Below are positions 1-6,318 of a stretch of DNA of 13,441 nucleotides, in pieces; within the stretch, counting starts at the first letter, position 1, and each line of letters starts with the position of its first letter. Position numbers and translations under genes: made by a program. This stretch comes from Treponema sp. UBA1240 (GTDB taxonomy: Bacteria > Spirochaetota > Spirochaetia > Treponematales > Treponemataceae). Location of the stretch: the NCBI GenBank assembly GCA_002308875.1, contig DBWK01000005.1, positions 1 through 13,441 on the forward strand, given 5' to 3'. The notes under the pieces are model-generated. The model did no database searches and had not been told where the DNA came from. It saw only the letters and a program-made list of their open reading frames with translations.

Positions 1-440
1 GGAGCTTCATTCGGAATGAGCATGGGAATTGAAAGCGGCGGAATCCTTGCAGGACCTGCTTCAAAGTATTTTTGCATGGATGATTCAAGAATTTCAAAAC
101 CACCTATTCCTACTCCAACAAAAACACCGGTTCTTTCACCGAGTCCGGCTTCAAAATCAGCCTTGCTTAGACCTGCATCAATAACAGCTTGCGCCGCTGC
201 GGCAACTGCATATTTTGTAAAACGTGCCATCTTGCGTGCATCTTTTTTGTCCACCCACTGTGTAAGATCCAAATTCCTTACTTCGCCACCGATTTTAACG
301 CTGTTTTTTGAAGAGTCAAAGTTTTGTATCAAGCCTATTCCACTTTTTCCTGCGCAGATTGAAGTCCACATTTCATCTATACTGTTACCGACCGGAGTTA
401 CAGCTCCCATGCCGGTTATTACTACACGTCTTTTTTCCAT
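1..440 (-). CDS. fabF: FabF, beta-ketoacyl-ACP synthase II (N-terminal part, cut by window edge)
   Basis: This enzyme would condense malonyl-ACP with a growing acyl-ACP in the elongation step of cytoplasmic type II fatty-acid synthesis. The visible 146 residues begin MEKRRVVITGMGAVTPVGN, the classic KAS I/II opening, and continue with the early family pattern (W..I..GKSGI, then GVFVGVGIGG near residues 105-113). The catalytic Cys and the two His residues of the family lie further on and are outside the window, so activity cannot be judged. The ATG at 440 follows AGGAG (451-447) with 6 bases between; that site overlaps the fabG stop codon, so translation is probably coupled. It is the fourth gene of the fabH-fabD-fabG-fabF operon. 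FabB is an alternative name, but the context favours FabF. Confidence 0.93.
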   Translation of the reverse strand, partial: MEKRRVVITGMGAVTPVGNSIDEMWTSICAGKSGIGLIQNFDSSKNSVKIGGEVRNLDLTQWVDKKDARKMARFTKYAVAAAAQAVIDAGLSKADFEAGLGERTGVFVGVGIGGFEILESSMQKYFEAGPARIPPLSIPMLIPNEA

Positions 441-449
441 ATTCGTCTC

Positions 450-1196
450 CTATATTCCCATTCCGCCGTCTACACCAAGAACAATTCCTGTTATGTACGT
501 TGACATATCCGATGCGAGAAAAACCGCCGCATTTGCTATGTCCAGCGGAGTACCTGCACGTTTGAGCGGAATTGTTTCAACCCAGCTTTTTCTAGCTTCT
601 TCTGAAATGGCATTAGTCATATCCGTTGTGATAAAACCGGGCGCAATTGCATTAACGCGCACACCGCGGCTACCGGTTTCTTTTGCAAGACTCTTTGTCA
701 GACCGATTAACCCGGCTTTGCTTGCGGCGTAATTAACCTGTCCTCCCTGACCATGAAGCCCTACGATACTGCTCATATTAATTATTGAACCTTTACGGCT
801 GCGGATCATATCCGCGGCGATTATCTGTGAGGAGAGGAATGCGGCTGTGAGATTGACTTTAAGTACATCATCCCAATCCTGTTTTTTCATTCTGAAAGAC
901 AAGCCGTCTCTGGTTATTCCAGCGTTATTTACAAGAATGTCAAATGAACCGGCTTCTTTGAGAGCGGCTTTTATTACGGATGAGAATTCTTCTTCGCTGG
1001 CCGCATTCGCATAAATTTCATGGTAAGCTGTTCCAGATTCCTTCGCAAAAGACTCAAGTTCTTCCTTTGCAGCAGACGGCTTTGTACACAATCCCCAAAC
1101 TTCCGCTCCTTCTTCCATGAACCGTTTTGCTATTTCTCTTCCTATTCCTCGGGAAGAACCCGTTACCAAAGCTTTTTTACCTTGCAATAAATTCAT
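450..1196 (-). CDS. fabG: FabG, 3-oxoacyl-ACP reductase
   Basis: This is the NADPH-dependent reductase of beta-ketoacyl-ACP to 3-hydroxyacyl-ACP, the first reduction in each fatty-acid elongation cycle. The 248-residue length is normal for the family. It is a classical short-chain dehydrogenase: the TGSSRGIG nucleotide motif is at 12-19, NNAG at 90-93, the catalytic Asn at 115, Ser at 143, and Tyr156-x3-Lys160 within VNYAASKAG. IAPGFI follows near 184-189, and GVDGG lies near the C terminus. I chose the ATG at 1196 over the in-frame TTG at 1199 because AGGAG (1207-1203) sits 6 bases before the ATG but only 3 before the TTG. Nine bases separate it from fabD and nine from fabF. Many SDR enzymes look alike, but position between fabD and fabF makes FabG secure. 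Confidence 0.97.
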   Translation of the reverse strand: MNLLQGKKALVTGSSRGIGREIAKRFMEEGAEVWGLCTKPSAAKEELESFAKESGTAYHEIYANAASEEEFSSVIKAALKEAGSFDILVNNAGITRDGLSFRMKKQDWDDVLKVNLTAAFLSSQIIAADMIRSRKGSIINMSSIVGLHGQGGQVNYAASKAGLIGLTKSLAKETGSRGVRVNAIAPGFITTDMTNAISEEARKSWVETIPLKRAGTPLDIANAAVFLASDMSTYITGIVLGVDGGMGI

Positions 1197-1205
1197 CAAA
1201 CTCTC

Positions 1206-2138
1206 CTATGCTGTCATTTCATCCCACGAAACACACGGGATTTTCCGGGCAAATTCCGTTTTTCCCCACAAACCGGCGAGAACCTTTCCGGGACCGGCTT
1301 CGATAAGTTTACAGTCATTGAAATCGTTACACATATTGTGAATACTGGTTTCTTCATCTATCCATAAAACCGGAGAAACTATGTGTTTAACCGCGTTTTT
1401 TCGTGCTTCATCACCTGTTTTAACCTGTTTTCCTGTTACATTGGAAAAAACAGGAAGAACAGGATCGTTAAAAGTAAGTGTATCCAAAACTTTACTGAAT
1501 TTTTCAGCCGCTTCAGCCATTAGCGGAGAATGAAAGGGACCTGCAACTTTGAGAGGAATAATTCTTCTTGCACCTGCATTTTTCAGGTTTTCTTCAGCCC
1601 AAGCCAAACCGGCACAAGTTCCTGATATTACGGTCTGCTGCGTACTGTTCATATTTGCGGCAAAAACATCCTCCCTGCCTTTCAACACTGTTTGAACAGT
1701 TTTTCCGTCCAGACCGATAACAGCCGCCATTCCCGGTGGATTAGCCGAGGCAGAAGCGATGGAATCGCAAACTTCCTGCATTATTTCACCGCGACACTTT
1801 ACCGCATAAACTGTTTCTTCAAATGAAAGAACTTCGGAAGCCCGTAGAGCAACCCATTCACCGAGGCTGAATCCTGCTGCAAATGATGGATTTATCTGCT
1901 TTGTCTTTAAAAACTCAACCACAAGAAGAGAAGCTGCCGTTATTGCAGTCTGACTTTTGTCAGTCCGTGCTAATTCCTGCTCGGATGATTCCCATAAAAG
2001 CTGAGAAATTGAAAAGCCGGCGGTTTTTGAGTATTTTTCAAAAAAATCTTTACCGTCCGCAAATTTTTCGCATAAATCTTTCATCATCCCGGGAAACTGA
2101 GCACCCTGACCCGGAAACAAAAAACCGTATTTTACCAT
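1206..2138 (-). CDS. fabD: FabD, malonyl-CoA:ACP transacylase
   Basis: It moves malonyl from malonyl-CoA to acyl carrier protein, supplying the extender for FabH and FabF. The 310-residue length matches the usual ~309. The start MVKYGFLFPGQGAQ aligns with the family N terminus (GQGxQ). The nucleophile is Ser91 in GFSLGE, the carboxylate-binding Arg is at 116 (CRGEIMQE), and the catalytic His203 is in GPFHSPLM. The elbow reads GFSLG rather than the common GHSLG. Start choice is not fully settled: ATG 2138 fits the family, and GGGGAGG (2157-2151) lies 12 bases upstream, slightly long. ATG 2150 directly abuts that site and would add four residues. With the 2138 start, the gene overlaps the end of fabH by 7 bases, which suggests translational coupling. 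Confidence 0.96.
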   Translation of the reverse strand: MVKYGFLFPGQGAQFPGMMKDLCEKFADGKDFFEKYSKTAGFSISQLLWESSEQELARTDKSQTAITAASLLVVEFLKTKQINPSFAAGFSLGEWVALRASEVLSFEETVYAVKCRGEIMQEVCDSIASASANPPGMAAVIGLDGKTVQTVLKGREDVFAANMNSTQQTVISGTCAGLAWAEENLKNAGARRIIPLKVAGPFHSPLMAEAAEKFSKVLDTLTFNDPVLPVFSNVTGKQVKTGDEARKNAVKHIVSPVLWIDEETSIHNMCNDFNDCKLIEAGPGKVLAGLWGKTEFARKIPCVSWDEMTA

Positions 2139-3088
2139 TTTAAGAAGCATCCTCCCCAGGTAAGACCTGCACCAAAACCGGCAAGCAGAAGTTTTTTACC
2201 CGACACTAATCTTCCGTCTTGTTCCATATCCACAAGAGCTATCGGGATTGAAGAACTGGATGTGTTACCATAATCTGCAATATTCAGGACAAACTTTTCC
2301 ATAGGATAATTCAGGCGTTTTGCTGCTGCCTGAATGATTCGCTCATTTGCCTGATGACAAACAACATAATCAATATCATCAATGGTCTTATTTTCTTTTT
2401 TGAGCAGTGTTTCAATAATTTCCGCCATTTTACCGACTGCGAACGAATAAACTGCCCTGCCGTCCATGTGTATATGATGATCTTCTTTTCCAAGATACAG
2501 ACTTTCGCAGCCGTTTCCGTCCGCACCCAGAACAAAAGAGCCGAAGCTTTCTTCAAATTTTTCATCGTTCTTAAGAACAGCGGCACCCGCACCGTCACCA
2601 AATAATACACAGGTTGAGCGATCGTTCCAGTCCGATATTTTAGACAGCGCTTCCGCACCGACTACAAGCGCGTATCTGTAATTCATCTGCTGCATAAGCG
2701 ACCTGGCAACCTGCAAACCATATATAAAACCGGAACAGGCGGCGCTTATGTCAAAAGCTGCAGCATTTGAAGCCTTCAGTTCTTTTTGAATCAAGCACGC
2801 ATTGGACGGGAAACTCCAGTATTCGGCGGCGGCTGTAGCACAAATAATCAAGTCAATATCTTCCGTTTTTACACAGAAGCCCTTTTCCTCAGCATTTTTT
2901 AACGCGGCTTTGCAAGCACTCATACCCAGAGTTGCAGAGGAGCCGTTCTCATCAACAATGTAGCGGCTTGAAATACCTGTATGTGATTTTATCCATTCAT
3001 CGGATGTTTCAAGGGAAGCCGGCAGCTCATCATTCATAACTTTTTTTGCCGGAATACCTTTTCCTATTCCACAAATTCTGACTGGCAT
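2132..3088 (-). CDS. fabH: FabH, beta-ketoacyl-ACP synthase III
   Basis: It starts fatty-acid synthesis by condensing an acyl-CoA primer with malonyl-ACP. The protein has 318 residues, the usual length. The catalytic triad is visible: Cys118 in DISAACSGF, His245 in CHQANERI, and Asn275 in DYGNTSSSS. The N terminus contains the typical TSDEWI..HTGI block (28-39), and GFGAGLTWG lies at the C terminus. The open frame extends upstream to 3199, but that part would cover the promoter and repeats. The ATG at 3088 is preceded by AAAGGGG (3100-3094) with 5 bases between and aligns with the family start, so I use it. It is the first gene of the operon and so the likely control point. Primer preference (acetyl-CoA or branched) cannot be read from sequence. 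Confidence 0.97.
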   Translation of the reverse strand: MPVRICGIGKGIPAKKVMNDELPASLETSDEWIKSHTGISSRYIVDENGSSATLGMSACKAALKNAEEKGFCVKTEDIDLIICATAAAEYWSFPSNACLIQKELKASNAAAFDISAACSGFIYGLQVARSLMQQMNYRYALVVGAEALSKISDWNDRSTCVLFGDGAGAAVLKNDEKFEESFGSFVLGADGNGCESLYLGKEDHHIHMDGRAVYSFAVGKMAEIIETLLKKENKTIDDIDYVVCHQANERIIQAAAKRLNYPMEKFVLNIADYGNTSSSSIPIALVDMEQDGRLVSGKKLLLAGFGAGLTWGGCFLKW

Positions 3089-3103
3089 ATATACCCCTTT
3101 CCA
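3089..3103 (-). promoter_or_regulatory. fabH ribosome binding site that fixes the start
   Basis: AAAGGGG on the minus strand (3100-3094) lies 5 bases before the ATG at 3088. It decides against the 37-residue longer reading of the same frame, which would run through the promoter region. Confidence 0.75.
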
Positions 3104-3131
3104 TTCAATATGACAAAAAATACTAAAACTG

Positions 3132-3146
3132 TCATTTCTGAAATGA
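3132..3146. promoter_or_regulatory. Candidate operator: TCATTT-N3-AAATGA at fab start point
   Basis: There are perfect 6-base arms (3132-3137 and 3141-3146) around a CTG centre. The repeat is centred at 3139, the predicted transcription start of the fab operon, and touches its -10. Its left arm lies inside TGTCATTT, so it shares half-site letters with the repeats at 3194-3217 and 3227-3235. Confidence 0.5.
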
Positions 3147-3174
3147 TTATTTACATTTTGACTAATTTTGTCAA
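3146..3174 (-). promoter_or_regulatory. Predicted sigma70-type promoter of the fab operon
   Basis: On the minus strand there is a perfect -35 TTGACA (3174-3169), a 17-base spacer, and a -10 AATAAT (3151-3146; 5 of 6 consensus positions). The predicted transcript starts near 3139 and leaves a leader of about 50 bases before fabH. Inverted repeats sit on the -35 (3158-3174) and on the start point (3132-3146), so repression of this promoter is plausible. It was identified by eye only. Confidence 0.6.
3158..3174. promoter_or_regulatory. Candidate operator: TTGAC-N7-GTCAA over fab -35
   Basis: There are five-base perfect arms (3158-3162 and 3170-3174) around TAATTTT. The right arm is part of the fab promoter -35. 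The arms are short and the region is AT-rich, so chance remains possible. Repetition of the TGWCA core across the region raises the likelihood of function. Confidence 0.4.
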
Positions 3175-3192
3175 TATCACTAGCTATTTTTA

Positions 3193-3221
3193 TTGACATT
3201 TTTACCTGAAAATGTCATAAA
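3193..3221 (+). promoter_or_regulatory. Predicted sigma70-type promoter of the acyl-CoA synthetase gene
   Basis: On the plus strand there is TTGACA (3193-3198), a 17-base spacer, and CATAAA (3216-3221; 4 of 6 positions). ATAAAT with an 18-base spacer is the alternative. The transcript would start near 3228, giving a leader of about 20 bases that includes the GGAG at 3239-3242. Its -35 lies only 18 bases from the -35 of the divergent fab promoter. A perfect inverted repeat fills the -35 to -10 interval. Confidence 0.55.
3194..3217. promoter_or_regulatory. Candidate operator: 9-bp perfect inverted repeat in synthetase promoter
   Basis: TGACATTTT (3194-3202) and its exact reverse complement AAAATGTCA (3209-3217) flank a 6-base spacer. 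The repeat overlaps the last five bases of the -35 and the first two of the -10, the classic position for a repressor that blocks RNA polymerase. No following T run supports reading it as a terminator. I do not recognise the half-site as belonging to a named fatty-acid regulator, and no regulator gene is in the window. Confidence 0.6.
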
Positions 3222-3253
3222 TAACCAAAATGACAAATGGAGAAAAAATGTCA
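3209..3253 (+). repeat. Three direct copies of AAAATGWCA at exact 18-base spacing
   Basis: AAAATGTCA at 3209, AAAATGACA at 3227 and AAAATGTCA at 3245 start exactly 18 bases apart. The first is also the right arm of the inverted repeat. The second lies at the predicted transcription start. The third contains the start codon of the synthetase gene. All three ATGs are in the same frame, but the first is followed at once by a stop (ATG TCA TAA). They could be a phased binding array, remnants of a duplicated start region, or chance in A-rich DNA. Confidence 0.5.
3239..3247 (+). promoter_or_regulatory. Ribosome binding site deciding the synthetase start
   Basis: GGAG (3239-3242) lies 5 bases before the ATG at 3248. 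The in-frame ATG at 3230 has no such site and falls at about +3 of the predicted transcript, so 3248 is the better start. Confidence 0.75.
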
Positions 3254-5014
3254 GAAGCAGTTGCAGTAAAATATAAAATGTATACCCCTCAAATGCCATA
3301 TGGGTCTGCTCCGGATATGCCACCTTTCAATCAGGCATTTTCCGTAGGAACAGCATGGAACAATCATCCGATTGTACACAAGCTTACTTTGGGGCAGACA
3401 CTTGATCAGACCGTCCGTTTTTTTGGTTCACAGGATGCGCTTGTTTATCCTGATAGAAATTACCGTCTTACTTGGAGGCAGTTTTCAGACCTTGTAGACT
3501 CACTCGCAAGAGGACTTATGAGTTTGGGTGTTAAACACGGCGATAAAGTCGCAATTTGGGCAACAAATGTTCCAGAATGGATTCCGCTACTCTTTGCAAC
3601 CGCCAAAATTGGAGCAATTTTTATTCCTATTAATATGCACTTAAAAAAAGCCGAAATCGACGGAGTTCTCACCCAGTCAGACACGTCATGGTTGTTTGTT
3701 TCACACGGATACAGAGATGCGAACTACGTTGAAATTCTGTACGATATTATACCGGAACTTGAAAGTACACCTAAAAACAAAAATATTTCTTCTCACAAAT
3801 ATCCGTTTCTGAAACGCATATTCCTGATAGGACAAGAACCGCCCACCGGTTTTTCTTCCATTTCCGACATTCTGAACGTTAAGGAACAGACTTCCGAAGA
3901 AGATTATCTGAACCGCCAAAGAGAATGCAAGGACAACGTTACAGTTTGCATGCAGTTCACTTCCGGTACAACAGGCAACCCGAAAGGAGTACGGCTTTCG
4001 CACCGGAATATAGGTAATAACGGCTACTGGATCGGCGCATGTCAAAACTTGTCGTCACGTGACAGGGTTTGTATTCCGGTCCCTCTGTTCCACTGTTTTG
4101 GCATGGTTCTTGGTGTTATGGCTTGCGTAAATCATGGTGCAGCAATGGTTATGCTCGAAAAATATGATCCAGTTCAGGTCATGAAAGCCGTAGACCAGGA
4201 AAAATGCACAGCTTTATATGGAGTTCCAACCATGTTTATACAACTTTTGGATCATCCGGATTTTGACAAATACAATTTTTCAAGCCTGCGTACAGGAATT
4301 ATGTCCGGCTCATCATGTCCGGTCATAAGAATGCAGCAGTGCATAGAGCGGATGAACATGGAAGAAATAACAATTCCATACGGTCTTACGGAAGCCGGAC
4401 CGGTAATGACGCAAACACGCTACTTTGAACCGGATATTGAGAAAAAGTGTTTTTCAATCGGACAGGCTCTGCCGGGGATTGAAGTTGCAATAATTAACCC
4501 AGAGACTGGAGATTTTTGCGATATAGATGAAGACGGCGAAATCTGTTGCCGCGGTTATAATGTTATGAACGGCTATTACAAAGAACCTGTTGCAACATAC
4601 AAATTCATAGATGAATACGGATGGCTGCATTCGGGTGATGTGGGCAGAATGGACAGCGACGGATATTTTTACATTACAGGACGACTTAAAGATTTAATAA
4701 TCCGCGGAGGTGAAAACATCTCGCCAAAAGAGGTTGAAGACTTTATTTCACACATTCCGGGAGTAAAAGATGTTCAGGTTGTTGCCGTTCCCAGTAAAAA
4801 ATATGGCGAACAACCCGGTGCGTTCATAATCCTGCAGCCGGATGCTAACCTGACCGAAAAAGACATTCAGGATGCCTGCAACAACCAGATTGCATGGTTT
4901 AAGATACCAAAATACATTGCCTTTGTGAGCGAATTCCCATTAACAGGCAGCAGCAAGGTCCAAAAGTTCAAACTGCGTGAAATGGCTGCGGAAATTTGGA
5001 AAAACGAACCGTAA
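3248..5014 (+). CDS. Acyl-CoA synthetase (AMP-forming, fatty-acid type)
   Basis: It activates a carboxylic acid, most likely a medium- or long-chain fatty acid, with ATP and a thiol acceptor via an acyl-adenylate. The 588-residue protein has the ANL-superfamily motifs in order: P-loop FTSGTTGNPKG (237-247), YGLTEAGP (378-385), GWLHSGD (458-464), GRLKDLIIRGGENISP (478-493), and the C-terminal catalytic Lys570 in LTGSSKVQKFKLRE. It has no signal peptide. Its start is set by the GGAG at 3239-3242. It is transcribed away from the fab operon from a shared control region, so a role in using exogenous or recycled fatty acids is a reasonable inference. The acceptor could be CoA or acyl carrier protein; motifs do not separate these. 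No beta-oxidation gene lies nearby. The gene ends 12 bases from the convergent luxS gene. Confidence 0.9.
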   Translation: MSEAVAVKYKMYTPQMPYGSAPDMPPFNQAFSVGTAWNNHPIVHKLTLGQTLDQTVRFFGSQDALVYPDRNYRLTWRQFSDLVDSLARGLMSLGVKHGDKVAIWATNVPEWIPLLFATAKIGAIFIPINMHLKKAEIDGVLTQSDTSWLFVSHGYRDANYVEILYDIIPELESTPKNKNISSHKYPFLKRIFLIGQEPPTGFSSISDILNVKEQTSEEDYLNRQRECKDNVTVCMQFTSGTTGNPKGVRLSHRNIGNNGYWIGACQNLSSRDRVCIPVPLFHCFGMVLGVMACVNHGAAMVMLEKYDPVQVMKAVDQEKCTALYGVPTMFIQLLDHPDFDKYNFSSLRTGIMSGSSCPVIRMQQCIERMNMEEITIPYGLTEAGPVMTQTRYFEPDIEKKCFSIGQALPGIEVAIINPETGDFCDIDEDGEICCRGYNVMNGYYKEPVATYKFIDEYGWLHSGDVGRMDSDGYFYITGRLKDLIIRGGENISPKEVEDFISHIPGVKDVQVVAVPSKKYGEQPGAFIILQPDANLTEKDIQDACNNQIAWFKIPKYIAFVSEFPLTGSSKVQKFKLREMAAEIWKNEP

Positions 5015-5026
5015 ATTCTTTAGGTT

Positions 5027-5509
5027 TTATTTCTTTGTAAACGGATCAAAGCCTTTTGTTTTTATGCCTTCAACCCAGTTTTTCGCGAGAACTTTTGCGG
5101 TTGCCAAATCATGTTCTTTGTAATTTCCGCATTCTCTGGGGTCAAGACCGGGAACCGGCTTGTCATCCGGCCAGGATGCAACTTTAGAAATAACATTCAG
5201 CATTTTTTCCGCGATAAAAGCTTCGTTAACATCGCCGAAAAGTGTCAAATAAAAACCTGTGCGGCAGCCCATCGGTGAAAAATCAATGATTCCGGCTATT
5301 TCATCGCGGATGTATTCAGCAACGAGATGCTCCAGTGTGTGAATCGCCGCAATAGGCATAAATTCTTTATTCGGTTGCATAAAGCGAATGTCAAATTTGG
5401 TAACAACATCGCCCTTTTCGCCTGTCTTTCTTGAAGCAAGTCTTACATAGGGCGCAATAACCTTTGTGTGATCAAGGTTAAAGCTTTCTACATTATATTT
5501 CTTTTCCAT
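5027..5509 (-). CDS. luxS: LuxS, S-ribosylhomocysteine lyase
   Basis: It splits S-ribosylhomocysteine into homocysteine and 4,5-dihydroxy-2,3-pentanedione, the precursor of autoinducer-2. The 160 residues cover the whole family. The metal site is complete: His57 and His61 in HTLEH, and Cys127 in RECGNY. The catalytic Cys82 stands in GCRTGFY, and the general base Glu60 lies in the same HTLEH block. The start is well supported by GGGAG (5520-5516) 6 bases before the ATG. It follows mtnN by 12 bases on the same strand, so the two consecutive steps of S-adenosylhomocysteine recycling are probably co-transcribed. Whether AI-2 acts as a signal or only as a by-product in this organism cannot be told from here. 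Confidence 0.98.
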   Translation of the reverse strand: MEKKYNVESFNLDHTKVIAPYVRLASRKTGEKGDVVTKFDIRFMQPNKEFMPIAAIHTLEHLVAEYIRDEIAGIIDFSPMGCRTGFYLTLFGDVNEAFIAEKMLNVISKVASWPDDKPVPGLDPRECGNYKEHDLATAKVLAKNWVEGIKTKGFDPFTKK

Positions 5510-5521
5510 AAATTACTCCCT

Positions 5522-6217
5522 TTATTTTACAAGTTTTATCATATTCTCAACAAGAAAAGCACTGATTTTGGCAGCTTTTTCTTCTTCATAAACTTCTTCG
5601 GTATTTTCCGCCATATCTGAAATACAGCGTATAACAACGAACGGAACAGAAAACAACCAGCAGGTTTGTGCTATTGCGGCACCTTCCATTTCAACGCAAT
5701 AAGGGTCAACACAAATCTCTTTTATGTATTTTTTGCGTTCCGCCGAGTTTACAAAAACATCGCCTGTTGCAATTCGTCCCTCGTGAATCCGCTGTGAAAA
5801 GTTTCCGCCGGCGAACGCTTTTTTTGCGGCAGCAACAAGTCCTTTATCCGCAGGGAAAGCTGTCGTTTTAAGACCTGGAACCCTGCAGATTTCGTAACCG
5901 AATGCAACCGCATCCACATCGTGATGAATCACATCGGTTGAAACGACAATATCAAACAAATGCAGATTCTCGTTCAGACCGCCGGCAACACCTGTATTTA
6001 TTACATGTGTAACCTTAAAATCACTTATAAGAACAGCCGCACATATTGCCGCATTTACCTTGCCGACACCGCTCTGAACCAAAACTACCTGAATATTGTT
6101 TATCTCGCCCTCGTTAAAAACAAGATTTGCAATTTGAGTCTGCTTTGCATTTTGCATAATTGAAAGCAAATAATTGGTTTCAACCTGCATAGCTCCGATA
6201 ATTCCTATCTTTATCAT
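5522..6217 (-). CDS. mtnN: MtnN (Pfs), methylthioadenosine/S-adenosylhomocysteine nucleosidase
   Basis: It removes adenine from S-adenosylhomocysteine and 5'-methylthioadenosine. The first reaction makes S-ribosylhomocysteine for LuxS, encoded next. The 231-residue protein has the family start MIKIGIIGAM, the base-binding and catalytic residues Glu13, Glu178 (VEMEGAA) and Asp201 (RCISDMA), and GVGKVNAA (50-57) and NTGVAGG (74-80) in the purine-phosphorylase fold. I used the ATG at 6217, which matches the E. coli protein end to end. A GTG at 6250 in the same frame would add 11 residues with no family support. No Shine-Dalgarno site precedes the ATG; a promoter-like -10 lies 6 bases upstream, so the message may be leaderless. 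Confidence 0.96.
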   Translation of the reverse strand: MIKIGIIGAMQVETNYLLSIMQNAKQTQIANLVFNEGEINNIQVVLVQSGVGKVNAAICAAVLISDFKVTHVINTGVAGGLNENLHLFDIVVSTDVIHHDVDAVAFGYEICRVPGLKTTAFPADKGLVAAAKKAFAGGNFSQRIHEGRIATGDVFVNSAERKKYIKEICVDPYCVEMEGAAIAQTCWLFSVPFVVIRCISDMAENTEEVYEEEKAAKISAFLVENMIKLVK

Positions 6218-6223
6218 AAAAAC

Positions 6224-6252
6224 ACTGTACCACAAAATATACAGTTTCACAA
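6224..6252 (-). promoter_or_regulatory. Possible mtnN-luxS promoter with overlapping inverted repeat
   Basis: On the minus strand there is TTGTGA (6252-6247), a 17-base spacer and TACAGT (6229-6224), each 4 of 6 consensus positions. The predicted start point falls on the A of the mtnN ATG. The same bases contain a perfect inverted repeat, ACTGTA (6224-6229) and TACAGT (6240-6245), 10 bases apart. The rest of the 103-base gap (6218-6320) is AT-rich with nothing else I can support, and it is too short for an S-adenosylmethionine or SAH riboswitch. Confidence 0.4.
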
Positions 6253-6308
6253 TAAATCATTTTTAAAACATTTTTTCTTCAATACGGTCAAAATCAACTT
6301 TTTAAAAC

Positions 6309-6318
6309 TATATATAAT
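6309..6318 (+). promoter_or_regulatory. Possible -10 element directly before the EEP lipoprotein gene
   Basis: TATATATAAT lies 2 bases before the ATG at 6321. If the exact TATAAT (6313-6318) is used, transcription would begin inside the codons; if TATATA (6309-6314) is used, it would begin at the ATG. No good -35 is seen, so the call is weak. Confidence 0.3.

Noticed and set aside
16..732. Long plus-strand open frame of 238 codons
   Set aside because: It lies antisense to fabF and fabG, whose proteins are clearly conserved. The plus-strand product has no recognisable motif.
3089..3199. 37-residue N-terminal extension of FabH
   Set aside because: It would cover the promoter and inverted repeats and has no family counterpart. 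A good ribosome site precedes the ATG at 3088.
3194..3217. Inverted repeat read as a terminator
   Set aside because: It is AT-rich, has no T run after it on either strand, and lies between a -35 and a -10 upstream of both genes.
6224..6245. LexA/SOS box upstream of mtnN
   Set aside because: The arms resemble CTGT...ACAG, but the distance between CTG and CAG is 14 bases instead of 10, and mtnN is not an SOS gene.
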